NCBI GenBank assembly: GCA_030535395.1
Contig: JAUNLK010000008.1
Span: 17,932 to 81,931 of the forward strand
Reading direction: 5' to 3'
DNA length: 64,000 nt
Origin: Tissierellia bacterium
Lineage (GTDB): Bacteria > Bacillota > Clostridia > Tissierellales > Peptoniphilaceae
The notes beneath the pieces were generated by a model. That model made no database searches, was not told where the DNA came from, and was given only the letters and a program-made list of their open reading frames with translations. Position 1 is the stretch's first letter. Each line of letters opens with the position of its first letter. This document shows positions 1 to 8,650 of this stretch, piece after piece. A program made the translations under genes and the position numbers.

Positions 1-118
1 AAATTCCGTACTTTCTCAAAACCGAGTGGGGACGGCCACAGATTTTGCATCGGGTATAGGCGCGAGTGGAAAACTTGGGCTTTCTCTTCTGTTTTGCAAT
101 CATGGATTTCTTAGCCAT
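1..118 (-). CDS. rpsN: 30S ribosomal protein uS14, zinc type (partial)
   Basis: Only the first 39 codons are in the window; the gene runs off the left edge. The visible N-terminus is basic (it begins [10 protein letters not shown]) and contains the pair CKIC at residues 24-27, the first half of the four-cysteine zinc site of the zinc-type uS14. The protein binds 16S rRNA in the head of the small subunit. The ATG at 118 follows an AAGGAGGG ribosome binding site. It lies 9 bases after rplE, the usual order in the S10/spc cluster. The second cysteine pair lies beyond the edge, so its presence cannot be confirmed. Confidence 0.93.
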   Translation of the reverse strand, partial: MAKKSMIAKQKRKPKFSTRAYTRCKICGRPHSVLRKYGI

Positions 119-127
119 AAACCCTCC

Positions 128-670
128 TTACTTTGCAAAGGGCATTCCCATTTTTTGAAGGAACGCTTTGGCTTCCTCGTCGGTTTTGGCCGTGGTGACA
201 ATCACAATGTCCATACCGCGCAAGGTATCAATTTTATCGTATTCGATTTCAGGGAAGATCAGTTGCTCCTTCAGTCCCAGGGCGTAGTTGCCACGGCCGT
301 CGAAGGCGGTGGGCTTTACGCCGCGGAAGTCCCGTACCCGGGGGAGGGCAACATTCATCAGCTTGTCCAGGAAGTCGTACATCTTTTGGCCGCGCAGGGT
401 CACCTTGCAGCCGATGTTGGAGCCCTCTCTGAGCTTGAAGTTTGCCACACTCTTTCTGGCCTTGGTCACCAGGGGCTTTTGGCCGGTGATGATGGTCAGG
501 TCGTTGACTGCCGATTCCAAAGCCTTGGGATTGTCTTTCCCCTCGCCAACGCCGATATTGACCACGATTTTTTCCAAGCGGGGCACTTCCATGACATTGG
601 CATATTTGAACTCTTCGATCATGTAGGGGAAGACTTCGTTTTGAATCTTATCTTTTAATCTACTCTCCAC
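128..670 (-). CDS. rplE: 50S ribosomal protein uL5
   Basis: This 180-residue protein has the usual length of uL5, which binds 5S rRNA and contacts the small-subunit head. The family signature is clear in the stretch [13 protein letters not shown] and in the [19 protein letters not shown] region around residues 63-82. The start is a GTG at 670, chosen because GGAGGAGACT stands directly before it and the protein then has family length. It lies between rplX and rpsN in the ribosomal operon. Confidence 0.97.
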   Translation of the reverse strand: MESRLKDKIQNEVFPYMIEEFKYANVMEVPRLEKIVVNIGVGEGKDNPKALESAVNDLTIITGQKPLVTKARKSVANFKLREGSNIGCKVTLRGQKMYDFLDKLMNVALPRVRDFRGVKPTAFDGRGNYALGLKEQLIFPEIEYDKIDTLRGMDIVIVTTAKTDEEAKAFLQKMGMPFAK

Positions 671-680
671 AGTCTCCTCC

Positions 681-995
681 TTACTTATCTTTAATGACCG
701 TATCGGTGGCCTTTACAAAGCGCACTTTCTTACCGTTTTCGAAGCGGTAGCCCAAGCGGCTCTTCTTGCCCGATTTACTGTCATAGTACATTACATTGGA
801 CACGTGAATGGGGGCCTCGGTCTTGACAATGCCGCCGGGCTGTTGGGGCCCACGGGGCTTGTTGTGACGGGTGACGATGTTCACACCCTCCACCAGTACA
901 CGGTCTTCCTTGGGCAGGGTTTGAAGGACTTTGCCCTTCTTTCCCTTGTCCTTTCCGGAGATGACTTCTACGGTATCGCCTTTTTTAATACGCAT
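681..995 (-). CDS. rplX: 50S ribosomal protein uL24
   Basis: This 104-residue protein opens with the KOW motif typical of uL24 ([20 protein letters not shown]), which binds 23S rRNA near the exit tunnel and starts large-subunit assembly. The HNKP and [10 protein letters not shown] segments also match the family. It sits 10 bases after rplN and 10 bases before rplE, in the standard order. Confidence 0.97.
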   Translation of the reverse strand: MRIKKGDTVEVISGKDKGKKGKVLQTLPKEDRVLVEGVNIVTRHNKPRGPQQPGGIVKTEAPIHVSNVMYYDSKSGKKSRLGYRFENGKKVRFVKATDTVIKDK

Positions 996-1005
996 CCTGC
1001 ACTCC

Positions 1006-1374
1006 TTATAGTACTTCTGGAGCCAGGGAGATGATTCTCATAAAGTTCTCTCCACGAAGCTCGCGAGTTACCGGTCCGAAAATACGGGTGCCCTGGGGAT
1101 TGCGGTCTTCCTTGATGACAACGGCAGCATTTTCATCAAATTTGATGTAGCTCCCGTCGTTGCGGCGGATGCCCTTTTTCGAACGCACGATGACGGCCTT
1201 GACCACGGCCCCCTTCTTTACAACGCCTCCGGGCGTTGCATTTTTTACGGAACAAACCACGATGTCTCCGATATTGGCGTAGTGACGATTGGTCCCGCCC
1301 AGTACTTTAATGACACCGAGCTCCCGGGCTCCGGAATTGTCCGCAACTTTTAATCTTGATTCCTGTTGGATCAT
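1006..1374 (-). CDS. rplN: 50S ribosomal protein uL14
   Basis: This is a full-length 122-residue uL14. It begins [18 protein letters not shown] and has the internal [16 protein letters not shown] segment of the family. The protein lies at the subunit interface and contacts 16S rRNA. It is in operon between rpsQ and rplX with a short gap on each side. Confidence 0.98.
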   Translation of the reverse strand: MIQQESRLKVADNSGARELGVIKVLGGTNRHYANIGDIVVCSVKNATPGGVVKKGAVVKAVIVRSKKGIRRNDGSYIKFDENAAVVIKEDRNPQGTRIFGPVTRELRGENFMRIISLAPEVL

Positions 1375-1386
1375 TGAGGAGCCTCC

Positions 1387-1641
1387 TTACTTCGCCTTTT
1401 CAACGATGCGCACCAGACGGAAGTGCTTGTCCTTGGACAGGGGACGAGTTTCCATGGCCCGAACGTAGTCGCCAATGTGGGCTTCGTTGTGCTCATCGTG
1501 GACTTTAAACTTCTTTGTATTTTTAAAACGCTTTTGGTAAATGGGGTGTTTCTTGAAGGTCTCAACGGCCACGACAACAGTCTTGTCCATTTTGTCGCTG
1601 ACCACACGACCGGAAATCACCCGGCGGTTATTTCTCTCCAT
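1387..1641 (-). CDS. rpsQ: 30S ribosomal protein uS17
   Basis: The 84 residues match uS17, a primary 16S rRNA binding protein. The family core is [12 protein letters not shown] near residue 13 and [17 protein letters not shown] at the C-terminus. A second frame over the same DNA is open but shows no family resemblance. The gene is 3 bases from rpmC. Confidence 0.97.
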   Translation of the reverse strand: MERNNRRVISGRVVSDKMDKTVVVAVETFKKHPIYQKRFKNTKKFKVHDEHNEAHIGDYVRAMETRPLSKDKHFRLVRIVEKAK

Positions 1642-1644
1642 GGA

Positions 1645-1863
1645 TTAGGCCTCCTTCTCGACGTTGAGGGCACCTTCCAGCTCACGCTCACGCTGAATGG
1701 TCTTGACCCGGGCGATGTCCCGTTTCACATTTTTGATCTGTGCCGGATTTTCCAGTTGACCGGTGGCCAGTTGGAAGCGGAGGTTGAAGAGTTCCTGTTT
1801 GAGCTCATTGACCTTGCTTACCAGCTGGTCCGAAGACAATTGGCGGATGTCCTTACTTTTCAT
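1645..1863 (-). CDS. rpmC: 50S ribosomal protein uL29
   Basis: This 72-residue protein has the uL29 signature: [20 protein letters not shown] followed by [16 protein letters not shown]. The open frame extends five codons further upstream. The ATG at 1863 (MKSKDIRQL) is preferred because it gives family length and has GAGGG nine bases before it. The gene then overlaps the end of rplP by 11 bases, so translation of the two is probably coupled. Confidence 0.95.
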   Translation of the reverse strand: MKSKDIRQLSSDQLVSKVNELKQELFNLRFQLATGQLENPAQIKNVKRDIARVKTIQRERELEGALNVEKEA

Positions 1864-2296
1864 TGCCGGTTCCCTCACTTTCTTCCCCAGTGGTCTTCGA
1901 TACGAAGCGGGTCTTAATGGGGAGCTTCATGGACGCAAGACGCATGGCCTCGCGAGCGATTTCTTCCGAGACCCCGCTCATTTCGAACACCACGCGGCCC
2001 GGTTTTACAACGGCCACCCAGTACTCGGGGGCCCCTTTACCGGAACCCATCCGGGTTTCTGCGGGCTTTTCTGTTACCGGTTTGTCCGGGAAAATTTTGA
2101 TCCAGATATTACCGCCACGACGAATGTAGCGGGTCATGGCACGACGAGCCGCCTCGATTTGATTGGAGGTGATCCATGCGGGCTCGAGGGCCTGGAGACC
2201 GTACTCACCGTAGGTGAGGGTGTTTCCCCGGTGGGCCACACCTTTCATTCTTCCCCGGTGCTGTCTACGATATTTGACTCTCTTGGGCATTAACAT
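1853..2296 (-). CDS. rplP: 50S ribosomal protein uL16
   Basis: The 147-residue uL16 starts with the canonical [11 protein letters not shown] and contains the [15 protein letters not shown] segment. It binds 23S rRNA near the A and P sites. The short C-terminal tail after residue 137 is acidic and polar and looks lineage-specific. The gene follows rpsC by 17 bases and overlaps rpmC. Confidence 0.97.
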   Translation of the reverse strand: MLMPKRVKYRRQHRGRMKGVAHRGNTLTYGEYGLQALEPAWITSNQIEAARRAMTRYIRRGGNIWIKIFPDKPVTEKPAETRMGSGKGAPEYWVAVVKPGRVVFEMSGVSEEIAREAMRLASMKLPIKTRFVSKTTGEESEGTGNEK

Positions 2297-2313
2297 GTTG
2301 CTTTCCCCCTCTC

Positions 2314-3027
2314 TTAGCGGTCGTTGGTGCGCTTATCGCGGCGACGGTTGTCCCCATCCCGGCGACGATCTCTGCGGCGAGAATCTCTGCGGGGTGCTTG
2401 GGGCAGGACTTCTCCCTTGTACAGCCATACCTTCACGCCAATCTTACCGTAGGTGGTGTTGGCTTCTGCAAATCCGTAGTCGATGTCGGCACGGAGGGTT
2501 TGCAGGGGAATGGTCCCTTCGCTGTAGCCTTCGGTGCGGGCGATGTCGGCGCCGCCGAGACGGCCGGCCACTTGGGTGCGGATGCCCTTTACGCCCAGGC
2601 GCATGATCCGTTGAATGGTCTGTTTCATGGCACGACGGAAGGCCACCCGGCGCTCCAGTTGTCCTGCGATGTTTTCGGCAATGAGTTGTGCGTCCAGGTC
2701 GGGATTTTTGATTTCATCCACATTGACCACTACGCCCTTGCCGGTGAGTTTTTCCAGTTCCTTGCGGAGATCTTCCACGCCAGCGCCGCCGCGGCCAATG
2801 ACCATGCCGGGCTTTGCGGTGGAGATGGATACTTTTACCTTCCCACCGGCCCGTTCGATTTCGATTTTGCTGATGCCGGCTTGGAAGAGGTTTTTCTTGA
2901 TATATTTGCGAATTTCGTTGTCTTCTACCAGGAGTTCGCCAAAGTCTTTTTTATTGGCATACCATTTGGAATCCCAATCTTTGATGATTCCGACGCGAAG
3001 ACCGTGCGGATTTACTTTTTGACCCAT
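2314..3027 (-). CDS. rpsC: 30S ribosomal protein uS3 with Arg/Asp-rich tail
   Basis: The 237 residues include the KH domain of uS3 ([20 protein letters not shown]) and the C-terminal domain ending in [16 protein letters not shown]. uS3 forms part of the mRNA entry channel. After about residue 212 comes a low-complexity tail made almost only of Arg and Asp, with a little Asn, Gly and Lys. Members of this family are often near 218 residues, so the tail is an extension. Order and spacing with rplV and rplP are standard. Confidence 0.97.
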   Translation of the reverse strand: MGQKVNPHGLRVGIIKDWDSKWYANKKDFGELLVEDNEIRKYIKKNLFQAGISKIEIERAGGKVKVSISTAKPGMVIGRGGAGVEDLRKELEKLTGKGVVVNVDEIKNPDLDAQLIAENIAGQLERRVAFRRAMKQTIQRIMRLGVKGIRTQVAGRLGGADIARTEGYSEGTIPLQTLRADIDYGFAEANTTYGKIGVKVWLYKGEVLPQAPRRDSRRRDRRRDGDNRRRDKRTNDR

Positions 3028-3037
3028 GGTACCCCCC

Positions 3038-3373
3038 TTATTCTCTCTCTGCTACGACTACGCCAATGTGGCTGGAACGCTTCAAAATGGGATATGCCAT
3101 CCCCTTGGCCTTGGGGCGGAAGCGCTTCATGGTGGGGCCATCGTGGGCATAAGCTTCCTTCACGATGAGCTCATCACGATTGAGGCTCAGATTGTTTTCT
3201 GCATTGGCCACTGCGGAGTGGAGCACTTTGTAGAGCTCGCGGGCACCGTGCTTGGGTGTCAGAGACAGCATGGCCAGGGCTTCATCGACCTGCTTGCCAC
3301 GAATTTCAGCACAGATGTAGTTGACCTTCAAAGGAGAGATGCGAACGTATTTAGCAATTGCCTTAGCTTCCAT
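3038..3373 (-). CDS. rplV: 50S ribosomal protein uL22
   Basis: A 111-residue uL22, a protein that lines the peptide exit tunnel. Family features are [19 protein letters not shown] at the N-terminus and the loop and C-terminus [26 protein letters not shown] stands before the ATG. It lies between rpsS and rpsC. Confidence 0.97.
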   Translation of the reverse strand: MEAKAIAKYVRISPLKVNYICAEIRGKQVDEALAMLSLTPKHGARELYKVLHSAVANAENNLSLNRDELIVKEAYAHDGPTMKRFRPKAKGMAYPILKRSSHIGVVVAERE

Positions 3374-3384
3374 TTGCTTCCTCC

Positions 3385-3666
3385 TTATCTCATCTTGGCG
3401 GTCTTTTCGCCACCACCGTGTCCACGATAGGTGCGGGTGAGGACGAATTCGCCGAGCTTGTGGCCCACCATGTCTTCAGTGATGTAGATGGGCACGTGTT
3501 TGCGGCCGTCGTGTACGGCAATGGTGTGCTGTACCATTTCCGGGAAAATCGTGGAACGACGGGACCAGGTTTTAATGACTTCTTTTTTATTGGCTTCGTT
3601 GAGGGCTCTTACTTTCTTGAGCAGGTGCTCATCGGCGAAGGGCCCCTTCTTTACGGAACGGCTCAT
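3385..3666 (-). CDS. rpsS: 30S ribosomal protein uS19
   Basis: The 93-residue uS19 begins [19 protein letters not shown] and contains [20 protein letters not shown] and [16 protein letters not shown], all diagnostic. It lies in the head of the small subunit with uS13. It is 11 bases from rplB and 11 bases from rplV. Confidence 0.98.
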   Translation of the reverse strand: MSRSVKKGPFADEHLLKKVRALNEANKKEVIKTWSRRSTIFPEMVQHTIAVHDGRKHVPIYITEDMVGHKLGEFVLTRTYRGHGGGEKTAKMR

Positions 3667-3677
3667 GGACTCCCCCT

Positions 3678-4508
3678 TTATTTCGTACGACGACGAACGA
3701 TGTACATATCGCTCTTCTTGTTCTTCTTGCGGGTTTTCAGACCCAGAGCAGGTTTGCCCCAGGGTGTCATGGGTGAGGGACGACCGATGGGGGTGCGACC
3801 TTCACCACCACCGTGGGGGTGATCCACGGGGTTCATGGCAGAACCACGAACGTGGGGGCGAATGCCCAGGTGGCGCTTGCGGCCGGCTTTACCCAGGTCG
3901 ATGAGTTCGTGAGCGAGATTGCCCACTTGACCGATGGTGGCTCGGCAGCGAATGGATACCAGGCGGAATTCTCCGGAGGGCATCCGCAGCTGTGCCATTT
4001 TCCCTTCACGGGCCATGAGTTGTGCCTCAGAGCCTGCGGAGCGGGCAATTTGTGCGCCCTTTCCGGGGGTGAGTTCCACGGCGTGAATGGTGGTACCTAC
4101 GGGGATGTTTTCCAGGGGCAGTGCATTGCCCAGCTTGATGTCGGCATTGGGGCCGGACTCAATGGTGTCGCCCACCTTCAGGCCCTTGGGGGCCAGGATG
4201 TAGCGCTTCTCACCGTCGGCGTAGTTGATGAGGGCGATGTAGCTGGTGCGGTTGGGATCGTACTCAATGGAGGCCACTTTTCCGGGGATCCCGTCCTTGT
4301 TGCGCTTGAAGTCGATGATGCGATACTTCTTGGTGGCGCCACCGCCCCGGTGACGGCTGGTGATTCTGCCGTGGGCGTTTCTCCCTGCAGATTTATTGAT
4401 TTTAACGACTAGGCTTTTTTCAGGGGTGGACTTGGTGACTTCCTCAAAGCTGGCCACCGTCATGCCCCGCCGACCGTTGGTGGTCGGTTTGTATCTTTTA
4501 ATCTCCAC
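3678..4508 (-). CDS. rplB: 50S ribosomal protein uL2
   Basis: The 276 residues match uL2, which supports the peptidyl transferase centre and subunit joining. Characteristic segments are [10 protein letters not shown], the region [20 protein letters not shown], and [19 protein letters not shown], which holds the conserved histidine near residue 230. Length and order in the operon are normal. Confidence 0.98.
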   Translation of the reverse strand: MEIKRYKPTTNGRRGMTVASFEEVTKSTPEKSLVVKINKSAGRNAHGRITSRHRGGGATKKYRIIDFKRNKDGIPGKVASIEYDPNRTSYIALINYADGEKRYILAPKGLKVGDTIESGPNADIKLGNALPLENIPVGTTIHAVELTPGKGAQIARSAGSEAQLMAREGKMAQLRMPSGEFRLVSIRCRATIGQVGNLAHELIDLGKAGRKRHLGIRPHVRGSAMNPVDHPHGGGEGRTPIGRPSPMTPWGKPALGLKTRKKNKKSDMYIVRRRTK

Positions 4509-4519
4509 TTTGGACCTCC

Positions 4520-4810
4520 TTATTGCATGCTGTCAAAGAACTCGATGGTCTTGGAGTCGTCGGTCAGCTTGACAATGGCTTTTTTCCAGTGGGGACGGCG
4601 CACTTTCCGCATCCCCAGGCGCTTGGTCTTGCCCTTCATATTGATGGTGTTGACGCTCTCAACGGTGACGCCGAAGATGGTCTCCACGGCCTTTTTGATT
4701 TCCGCTTTGCCGGCGCCTCTGGCCACTTGGAATGTGTATTTGTTCTCCTCCATGGCTTCCATGGAAGCTTCGGTGATGATGGGACGGAGAATGATGTCGT
4801 AGATATTCAT
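4520..4810 (-). CDS. rplW: 50S ribosomal protein uL23
   Basis: A 96-residue uL23. It begins [17 protein letters not shown] and has the family segment [20 protein letters not shown]. It sits at the tunnel exit, where it docks trigger factor and the signal recognition particle. Its start codon shares one base with the stop of rplD. Confidence 0.97.
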   Translation of the reverse strand: MNIYDIILRPIITEASMEAMEENKYTFQVARGAGKAEIKKAVETIFGVTVESVNTINMKGKTKRLGMRKVRRPHWKKAIVKLTDDSKTIEFFDSMQ

Positions 4811-5433
4811 TAGTTGTACACCTCCACGATTTTGTTCAGAGCATCCCGAGTGAGAATCAGAGAGTCGTATTTCAGAAGGTCGTAGACATTCATGGTGCCC
4901 ACGGTGCCCACGCTGACCCCTTGAATGTTGCGAGCGCTCAGGTAGGCGTTTTTGTCGGTCTCTGCCATGAGGAAGAGGGCCTTTTTCTTAGCTCCTGCAA
5001 TTTCCAGGAAGTTTGCAAATTCTTTGGTCTTGGGCGCATCCATGGTGAAGTTGTCGATGAGGATGAGCTCCTGCTGGCGCACTTTGTCGGTGAGGACGCT
5101 CTTCATGGCCAGGCGACGGACCTTTTTGGGTGTGGTGTAGCGGTAGCTTCTGGGCTTCGGTGCGAAGACAATGCCACCACCCCGCCACTGGGGTGCGCGA
5201 ATGGAGCCTTGACGGGCGCGACCTGTGCCCTTTTGGCGCCAGGGCTTGCGGCCACCGCCCCGGACTTCGGTGCGGGTCTTGGCGGACTGGGTCCCCTGTC
5301 TCTTATTGGCTAGAATATTTTTTACCACCAGGTAGACCACGTGCTCGTTGATCTCCACGTTGAAAATTTCGTCGGGAAGTTCCACCTCTTCCACGGGCTT
5401 ACCTTCCAGATTGATCATTTGGTATTTGGTCAT
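4810..5433 (-). CDS. rplD: 50S ribosomal protein uL4
   Basis: The 207-residue uL4 has the tunnel-loop segment [20 protein letters not shown] followed by [15 protein letters not shown], which is diagnostic. In Escherichia coli L4 represses its own operon through the S10 leader. Whether it does so here is unknown, although the leader upstream of rpsJ does look like an attenuator. Confidence 0.97.
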   Translation of the reverse strand: MTKYQMINLEGKPVEEVELPDEIFNVEINEHVVYLVVKNILANKRQGTQSAKTRTEVRGGGRKPWRQKGTGRARQGSIRAPQWRGGGIVFAPKPRSYRYTTPKKVRRLAMKSVLTDKVRQQELILIDNFTMDAPKTKEFANFLEIAGAKKKALFLMAETDKNAYLSARNIQGVSVGTVGTMNVYDLLKYDSLILTRDALNKIVEVYN

Positions 5434-5450
5434 TGGTTCCCTCCTCTGGC

Positions 5451-6092
5451 TTACTTGCCGCTCTTCTTGCCCGAACGGACAATGAGCATACCGTTCTTTG
5501 GACCGGGGACAGCACCCTTAATGAGCATAAAGTTGTTTTCGCCATCCACACGAACGACTTCCAGATTTTGGACCGTTACGCGCTCATTTCCCATCTTCCC
5601 GGACATTCTGTGATTTTTGAAGACTTTACCGGGATAGGATGCAGCACCCATACCACCGGCCATGCGGTGCATCTTGGAACCGTGGGTTTCACGACCACGA
5701 CCGAAGTTGTGGCGAACGATGATCCCCTGGGTACCCTTCCCCTTGCTGGTGCCGATGACGTCTACAATGTCTCCAGCTTGGAAGACATCCACTTTCACTT
5801 CATCGCCAACATTGAGATCTTTGAAGTCTTCGCTGTCATCCAAACGGAATTCTCTCAGCACGCGCTTGTAGGGGAGGCCCGCTTTGTCGAAGTGACCCCG
5901 CTTTGGTTTGTTGACACGCTTTTCCTTTATATCGAAGGCGGAAACTTGAATGGCCTCGTAGCCATCCACTTCCATGGTCTTCTTTTGAACCACAGCCTGG
6001 GGCTCAACGGAGACCACCGTTACGGGAACGACGGCGCCGTCCTCCAGGAAGACCTGGGTCATGCCCACCTTTTTACCAATTACTTGTTTCAT
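5451..6092 (-). CDS. rplC: 50S ribosomal protein uL3
   Basis: A 213-residue uL3 that begins [15 protein letters not shown] and contains [20 protein letters not shown] and [17 protein letters not shown]. These are the family signatures around the glutamine loop next to the peptidyl transferase centre. It lies 49 bases after rpsJ and 17 bases before rplD. Confidence 0.98.
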   Translation of the reverse strand: MKQVIGKKVGMTQVFLEDGAVVPVTVVSVEPQAVVQKKTMEVDGYEAIQVSAFDIKEKRVNKPKRGHFDKAGLPYKRVLREFRLDDSEDFKDLNVGDEVKVDVFQAGDIVDVIGTSKGKGTQGIIVRHNFGRGRETHGSKMHRMAGGMGAASYPGKVFKNHRMSGKMGNERVTVQNLEVVRVDGENNFMLIKGAVPGPKNGMLIVRSGKKSGK

Positions 6093-6141
6093 AGATACCT
6101 CCTGTACAGCGGATTGCTAGGCAATCGTATAGTCCTATGGC

Positions 6142-6453
6142 TTACAGTTTAATTTCGATGTCCACACCGGCAGGCAGGTTCAGCTTCATCAGAGAATCCA
6201 CGGTCTTTTGATTGGGATCCAAGATGTCGATGAGACGCTTGTGGGTGCGCTGCTCGAATTGCTCACGGCTGTCCTTGTGCTTGTGGACGGAGCGAAGAAT
6301 GGTGACCACTTCTTTTTCCGTGGGCAGGGGCACGGGACCGGAGACGGTGGCGCCCGATGTTTTGGCGGCCTCTACAATGCGCTTGGCGCTGTTGTCCAAG
6401 AGCTCGTGATCATAGGCCTTTAAACGAATTCTGATTTTTTGTTTGCTAGACAT
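6142..6453 (-). CDS. rpsJ: 30S ribosomal protein uS10, first gene of the operon
   Basis: The 103-residue uS10 contains [19 protein letters not shown] and the family loop [20 protein letters not shown]. It functions in the ribosome and, as NusE, in antitermination. It is the first gene of the minus-strand run of 15 ribosomal protein genes. It follows a leader of about 230 bases with its own strong promoter, so it is not read from a tuf gene directly upstream as in many relatives. Confidence 0.98.
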   Translation of the reverse strand: MSSKQKIRIRLKAYDHELLDNSAKRIVEAAKTSGATVSGPVPLPTEKEVVTILRSVHKHKDSREQFEQRTHKRLIDILDPNQKTVDSLMKLNLPAGVDIEIKL

Positions 6454-6692
6454 ATAGTCCTCCTATCACATTTCCTCAAAAGGAAGGTAGACGTCCGATA
6501 CACTCTTCCGGGTGTTCCATGGAGCCCGAAAGAAAAAAGGGCGTCCATCGCCCAATTCTTGACTGGACATTCTCGGCAATAATTTCCTTCTCTGTAGGCT
6601 GGGCGGAACCTTGAAATTTCAAGGTTTTTCCCCTCATCGACCTACGCGAAGCCACCTATTGCTTCCTCGCATGTCTATAACCATACCGCAAT
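6454..6692 (-). promoter_or_regulatory. Structured 5' leader of the S10 operon with possible attenuator
   Basis: The leader RNA, read on the minus strand from the promoter at 6693-6721, can form several helices. A hairpin of GCG and AAGC paired with GCTT and CGC lies near the 5' end. A helix of GTAGG (6641-6645) with CCTAC (6594-6598) encloses a perfect 20-base palindrome at 6607-6626. Further on, a hairpin with a U-run (6533-6553) looks like an intrinsic terminator. A GTCCA at 6564-6568 could pair with TGGAC at 6543-6547, inside that terminator, and so prevent it. No known leader family is identified. The folding is read by eye and not computed. Confidence 0.5.
6533..6553 (-). terminator. 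Intrinsic terminator inside the S10 leader
   Basis: On the minus strand GGGCG, a five-base loop and CGCCC are followed by six T residues. It lies about 80 bases upstream of rpsJ and downstream of the only strong promoter, so it would attenuate the whole operon. It could not serve an upstream gene, because none ends between it and the promoter. Confidence 0.5.
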
Positions 6693-6721
6693 ATTATACA
6701 GAAAGACCCCAGCAATTGCAA
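6693..6721 (-). promoter_or_regulatory. Promoter of the S10 operon
   Basis: On the minus strand a TTGCAA box (6716-6721) is separated by 17 bases from a perfect TATAAT (6693-6698). Transcription would start near 6686, giving a leader of about 230 bases before rpsJ. Confidence 0.75.
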
Positions 6722-6794
6722 GGGTCTTTCTCGTTTTTTCTGAAGTTTTTTAATTTTCTCCCCAAAAATTTTTTTGAGGAGGCCCCTTTCCCAT

Positions 6795-7097
6795 TTATTC
6801 TTTCAAAAGGAGCCACAGGCCAAAGGCCGAAAGAAATAAAAAGTAGCCTCCCCCGCTGATGAAAGGGTCCAGGGGCAGAATTCTTTCGTGATACTGGAAG
6901 AAAAAGATTCCCACCAGCATGCCCAGGCCCCAGTGCCTGGGAATTTCCACTCTTCTGTCTCTGAGGTAGAGATAGAGGGCGGCCCCCCACAGGAGGACGC
7001 CAATTACGGCTAGGACGCGGTTGGGCGACACCTTGGCCCCATAGGCGGTCACTGCCGCCCCCAATAGGACCAGCGCCAGGCTCAATCCCCTTTTCAC
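6795..7097 (-). CDS. Small membrane protein of unknown function
   Basis: This 100-residue protein has about four hydrophobic segments, roughly residues 4-22, 26-45, 56-72 and 78-97, separated by short charged loops such as YLRDRRVEIPRH. It is probably an integral membrane protein. The open frame extends 25 codons upstream, but the GTG at 7097 is preferred: AGGGAGGT stands seven bases before it, and the first hydrophobic segment starts directly after. I do not recognise a family. It lies between the S10 promoter and the CAP-domain gene with no obvious partner. Confidence 0.6.
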   Translation of the reverse strand: MKRGLSLALVLLGAAVTAYGAKVSPNRVLAVIGVLLWGAALYLYLRDRRVEIPRHWGLGMLVGIFFFQYHERILPLDPFISGGGYFLFLSAFGLWLLLKE

Positions 7098-7196
7098 ATT
7101 GGACCTCCCTTCATCCACTCGTCTTGTCATTATACTGCCTCGCCCCCGCCACTGCAAAGGGAAGTGGGCCACTTTTTTGAAAGGGGCCCCTGCCCA

Positions 7197-8162
7197 TCAG
7201 TCCAGGGAGTAGAGGTATACGGAAAATTTGTAGTAGGACCCGTTCCACTCCACCAGGGACTCCCCGAAGCCGTAGTGGACGGCTTTGGGCTGCAAGAGAT
7301 TTCGGTGGTGGCCCGGGGAGTTGATCCAGCTCTCCATTTGATTATTCCCCATAATGAGCTCCGCCGGCCCAGTGACATAGTTCACCAGGAGATTCTCCCC
7401 GTACTTTTCGATGGCTCCCGAGGGACTGTAGTGGCTGAGCTTGCCCGTTTGCCGATAGGTCTCAAAGACCTCCTTGAGCCTGAGCTGTGCCACTTGATCC
7501 AAGTGGGGATCTTGGGTGAGGGCGGGGAGATTTTTTGTAGCCCGGTAGGCATTGAGCTGATGGCCAAATTCCCGGGAGCTCATGAGCTTCGGCCGCAGCC
7601 GCTCCAGCTCCGCCTCCCGGCTGGGGGGCTGGGGTTGCGGCTGGGGTTGAGGCTGAGGCTGGGGCCCAGGGGCCGTGTCCCCGCCCCCAATGAGCACTTC
7701 CCCGTTCTGCCAGTCCACCTCATAGCCCAAAGCCTCGGCCACAAAGCGCACGGGCACATAGGAGCGGCCGTCGTAGATGATACTGGGGGCGTCCAGCTCC
7801 ACCATAAGCCGGATCCCAGTTCGAGTGGAGCTGATCTCCGCCACATGGGCACCGGCCTCCATCACCACCCAGGTCTCGCCATCGGTGAGATAAAAGCCCC
7901 CCTGGGGCATGTCGTCAAAGGGAGGCATGTAGATGACCCCCAGGCCCAGGCGCTCCCCGAGAAAGCGAATGGGCACCATGGTCCGGTCGGTGTGAATGTC
8001 AATATAGGCCCGGCCCATCTCCGCCGGCGGGTTCTGGAGGATGCCATTGATCCTCAGCCCCACCGGGACCTCCGCCGCCTGAGGGGGCAGGGCACCCGCA
8101 GCGAGACCCCTGCCGGAAAAAACCGTGAGGAGCAAAACCATGGCCAATAAGTACTTTTTCAT
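7197..8162 (-). CDS. Secreted CAP-domain protein with copper amine oxidase-like N-terminal domain
   Basis: The 321-residue product starts with a signal peptide (residues 1 to about 23, MKKYLLAMVLLLTVFSGRGL then an AAG region). Next come two copies of the copper amine oxidase N-terminal-like fold, with DRTMVPIRFLGERLG and RSYVPVRFVAEALGYEV motifs at about residues 55-70 and 130-145. A Pro-Gln repeat linker follows near residue 160. The C-terminal 140 residues form a CAP/SCP domain, with LNAYRATKNLPAL, HYSPSGAIEKYGENL and SWINSPGHHRNLL. CAP proteins of this layout are extracellular in Bacillota; the activity is unknown. The open frame continues upstream through the tRNA gene, so that extension is rejected; AAGGGTG precedes the ATG at 8162. 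Confidence 0.85.
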   Translation of the reverse strand: MKKYLLAMVLLLTVFSGRGLAAGALPPQAAEVPVGLRINGILQNPPAEMGRAYIDIHTDRTMVPIRFLGERLGLGVIYMPPFDDMPQGGFYLTDGETWVVMEAGAHVAEISSTRTGIRLMVELDAPSIIYDGRSYVPVRFVAEALGYEVDWQNGEVLIGGGDTAPGPQPQPQPQPQPQPPSREAELERLRPKLMSSREFGHQLNAYRATKNLPALTQDPHLDQVAQLRLKEVFETYRQTGKLSHYSPSGAIEKYGENLLVNYVTGPAELIMGNNQMESWINSPGHHRNLLQPKAVHYGFGESLVEWNGSYYKFSVYLYSLD

Positions 8163-8294
8163 CTTCACCCTTCTTTCTCCCAGGGGCGCTGAAACCCAGC
8201 CCCACACCGGGGCAAGGACTGCCCTGTGGCTTTCATTATACCCCAAGGCCCTGGACTTTGGCGGCGGAAGCTGCGGCTCCGCCATTTTGGGCAA

Positions 8295-8321
8295 TAAAAA
8301 AATGGCCGGTAAACACCAGCC
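8295..8321 (-). terminator. Terminator of the tRNA-Pro gene
   Basis: On the minus strand GGCTGGT and ACCGGCC pair around a GTTT loop, with one G-T pair, and are followed by A and seven T residues. It lies 9 bases after the CCA end of the tRNA and separates it from the CAP-domain gene. Confidence 0.75.
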
Positions 8322-8329
8322 ACATTCTT

Positions 8330-8406
8330 TGGTCGAGATGACAGGATTTGAACCTGCGGCCCCAAGTCCCCCAGACTTGTACGCTACCAAACTGCGCCAC
8401 ATCTCG
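8330..8406 (-). tRNA. tRNA-Pro (anticodon GGG)
   Basis: The 77-base minus-strand sequence folds as a cloverleaf. The acceptor is CGAGATG paired with CATCTCG, and the 3' end ACCA is encoded. The D-arm carries the AGTTTGGTAG loop. The anticodon stem CAAGT/ACTTG encloses CTGGGGG, which places GGG as the anticodon (proline). The T-arm contains GGTTCAAATCC. It has its own promoter and terminator and stands alone. Confidence 0.95.
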
Positions 8407-8415
8407 ATGAGCATT

Positions 8416-8444
8416 ATTCTAACACCTTTACAATTTCTTTGCAA
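8416..8444 (-). promoter_or_regulatory. Promoter of tRNA-Pro
   Basis: A TTGCAA box at 8439-8444 and a TAGAAT box at 8416-8421 are spaced by 17 bases on the minus strand, directly upstream of the tRNA. Confidence 0.65.
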
Positions 8445-8650
8445 GGGGGAAAATCCACTTTAACTTTCGCCCCGCAGATGTATATATTACAGGGGATGGG
8501 CCTCGGCGTCAAGGATTTCTCAAAAAAAGATTTTCTCAGAATTTCAGGGGTTCCATTTTTTGAAAAGTGGGTATACGATGATCAAGAAACCTATACTTAG
8601 GTAATCAATTTCACACACAACATAAGTAGCTACAGAAAGAGGAGGATACC

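Noticed and set aside
7625..7672. Short tandem repeat that could suggest a repeat array or CRISPR
   Set aside because: It encodes the Pro-Gln linker of the CAP protein; the unit is six bases and there are no spacers.
8163..8444. N-terminal extension of the CAP-domain protein frame
   Set aside because: The frame runs through the tRNA-Pro gene and its terminator, and the signal peptide with a ribosome binding site starts at 8162.
8555..8605. Promoter for the ferritin-like gene from TTGAAA and TATACT
   Set aside because: The two boxes are 26 bases apart and no alternative pairing gives a 16-18 base spacer.
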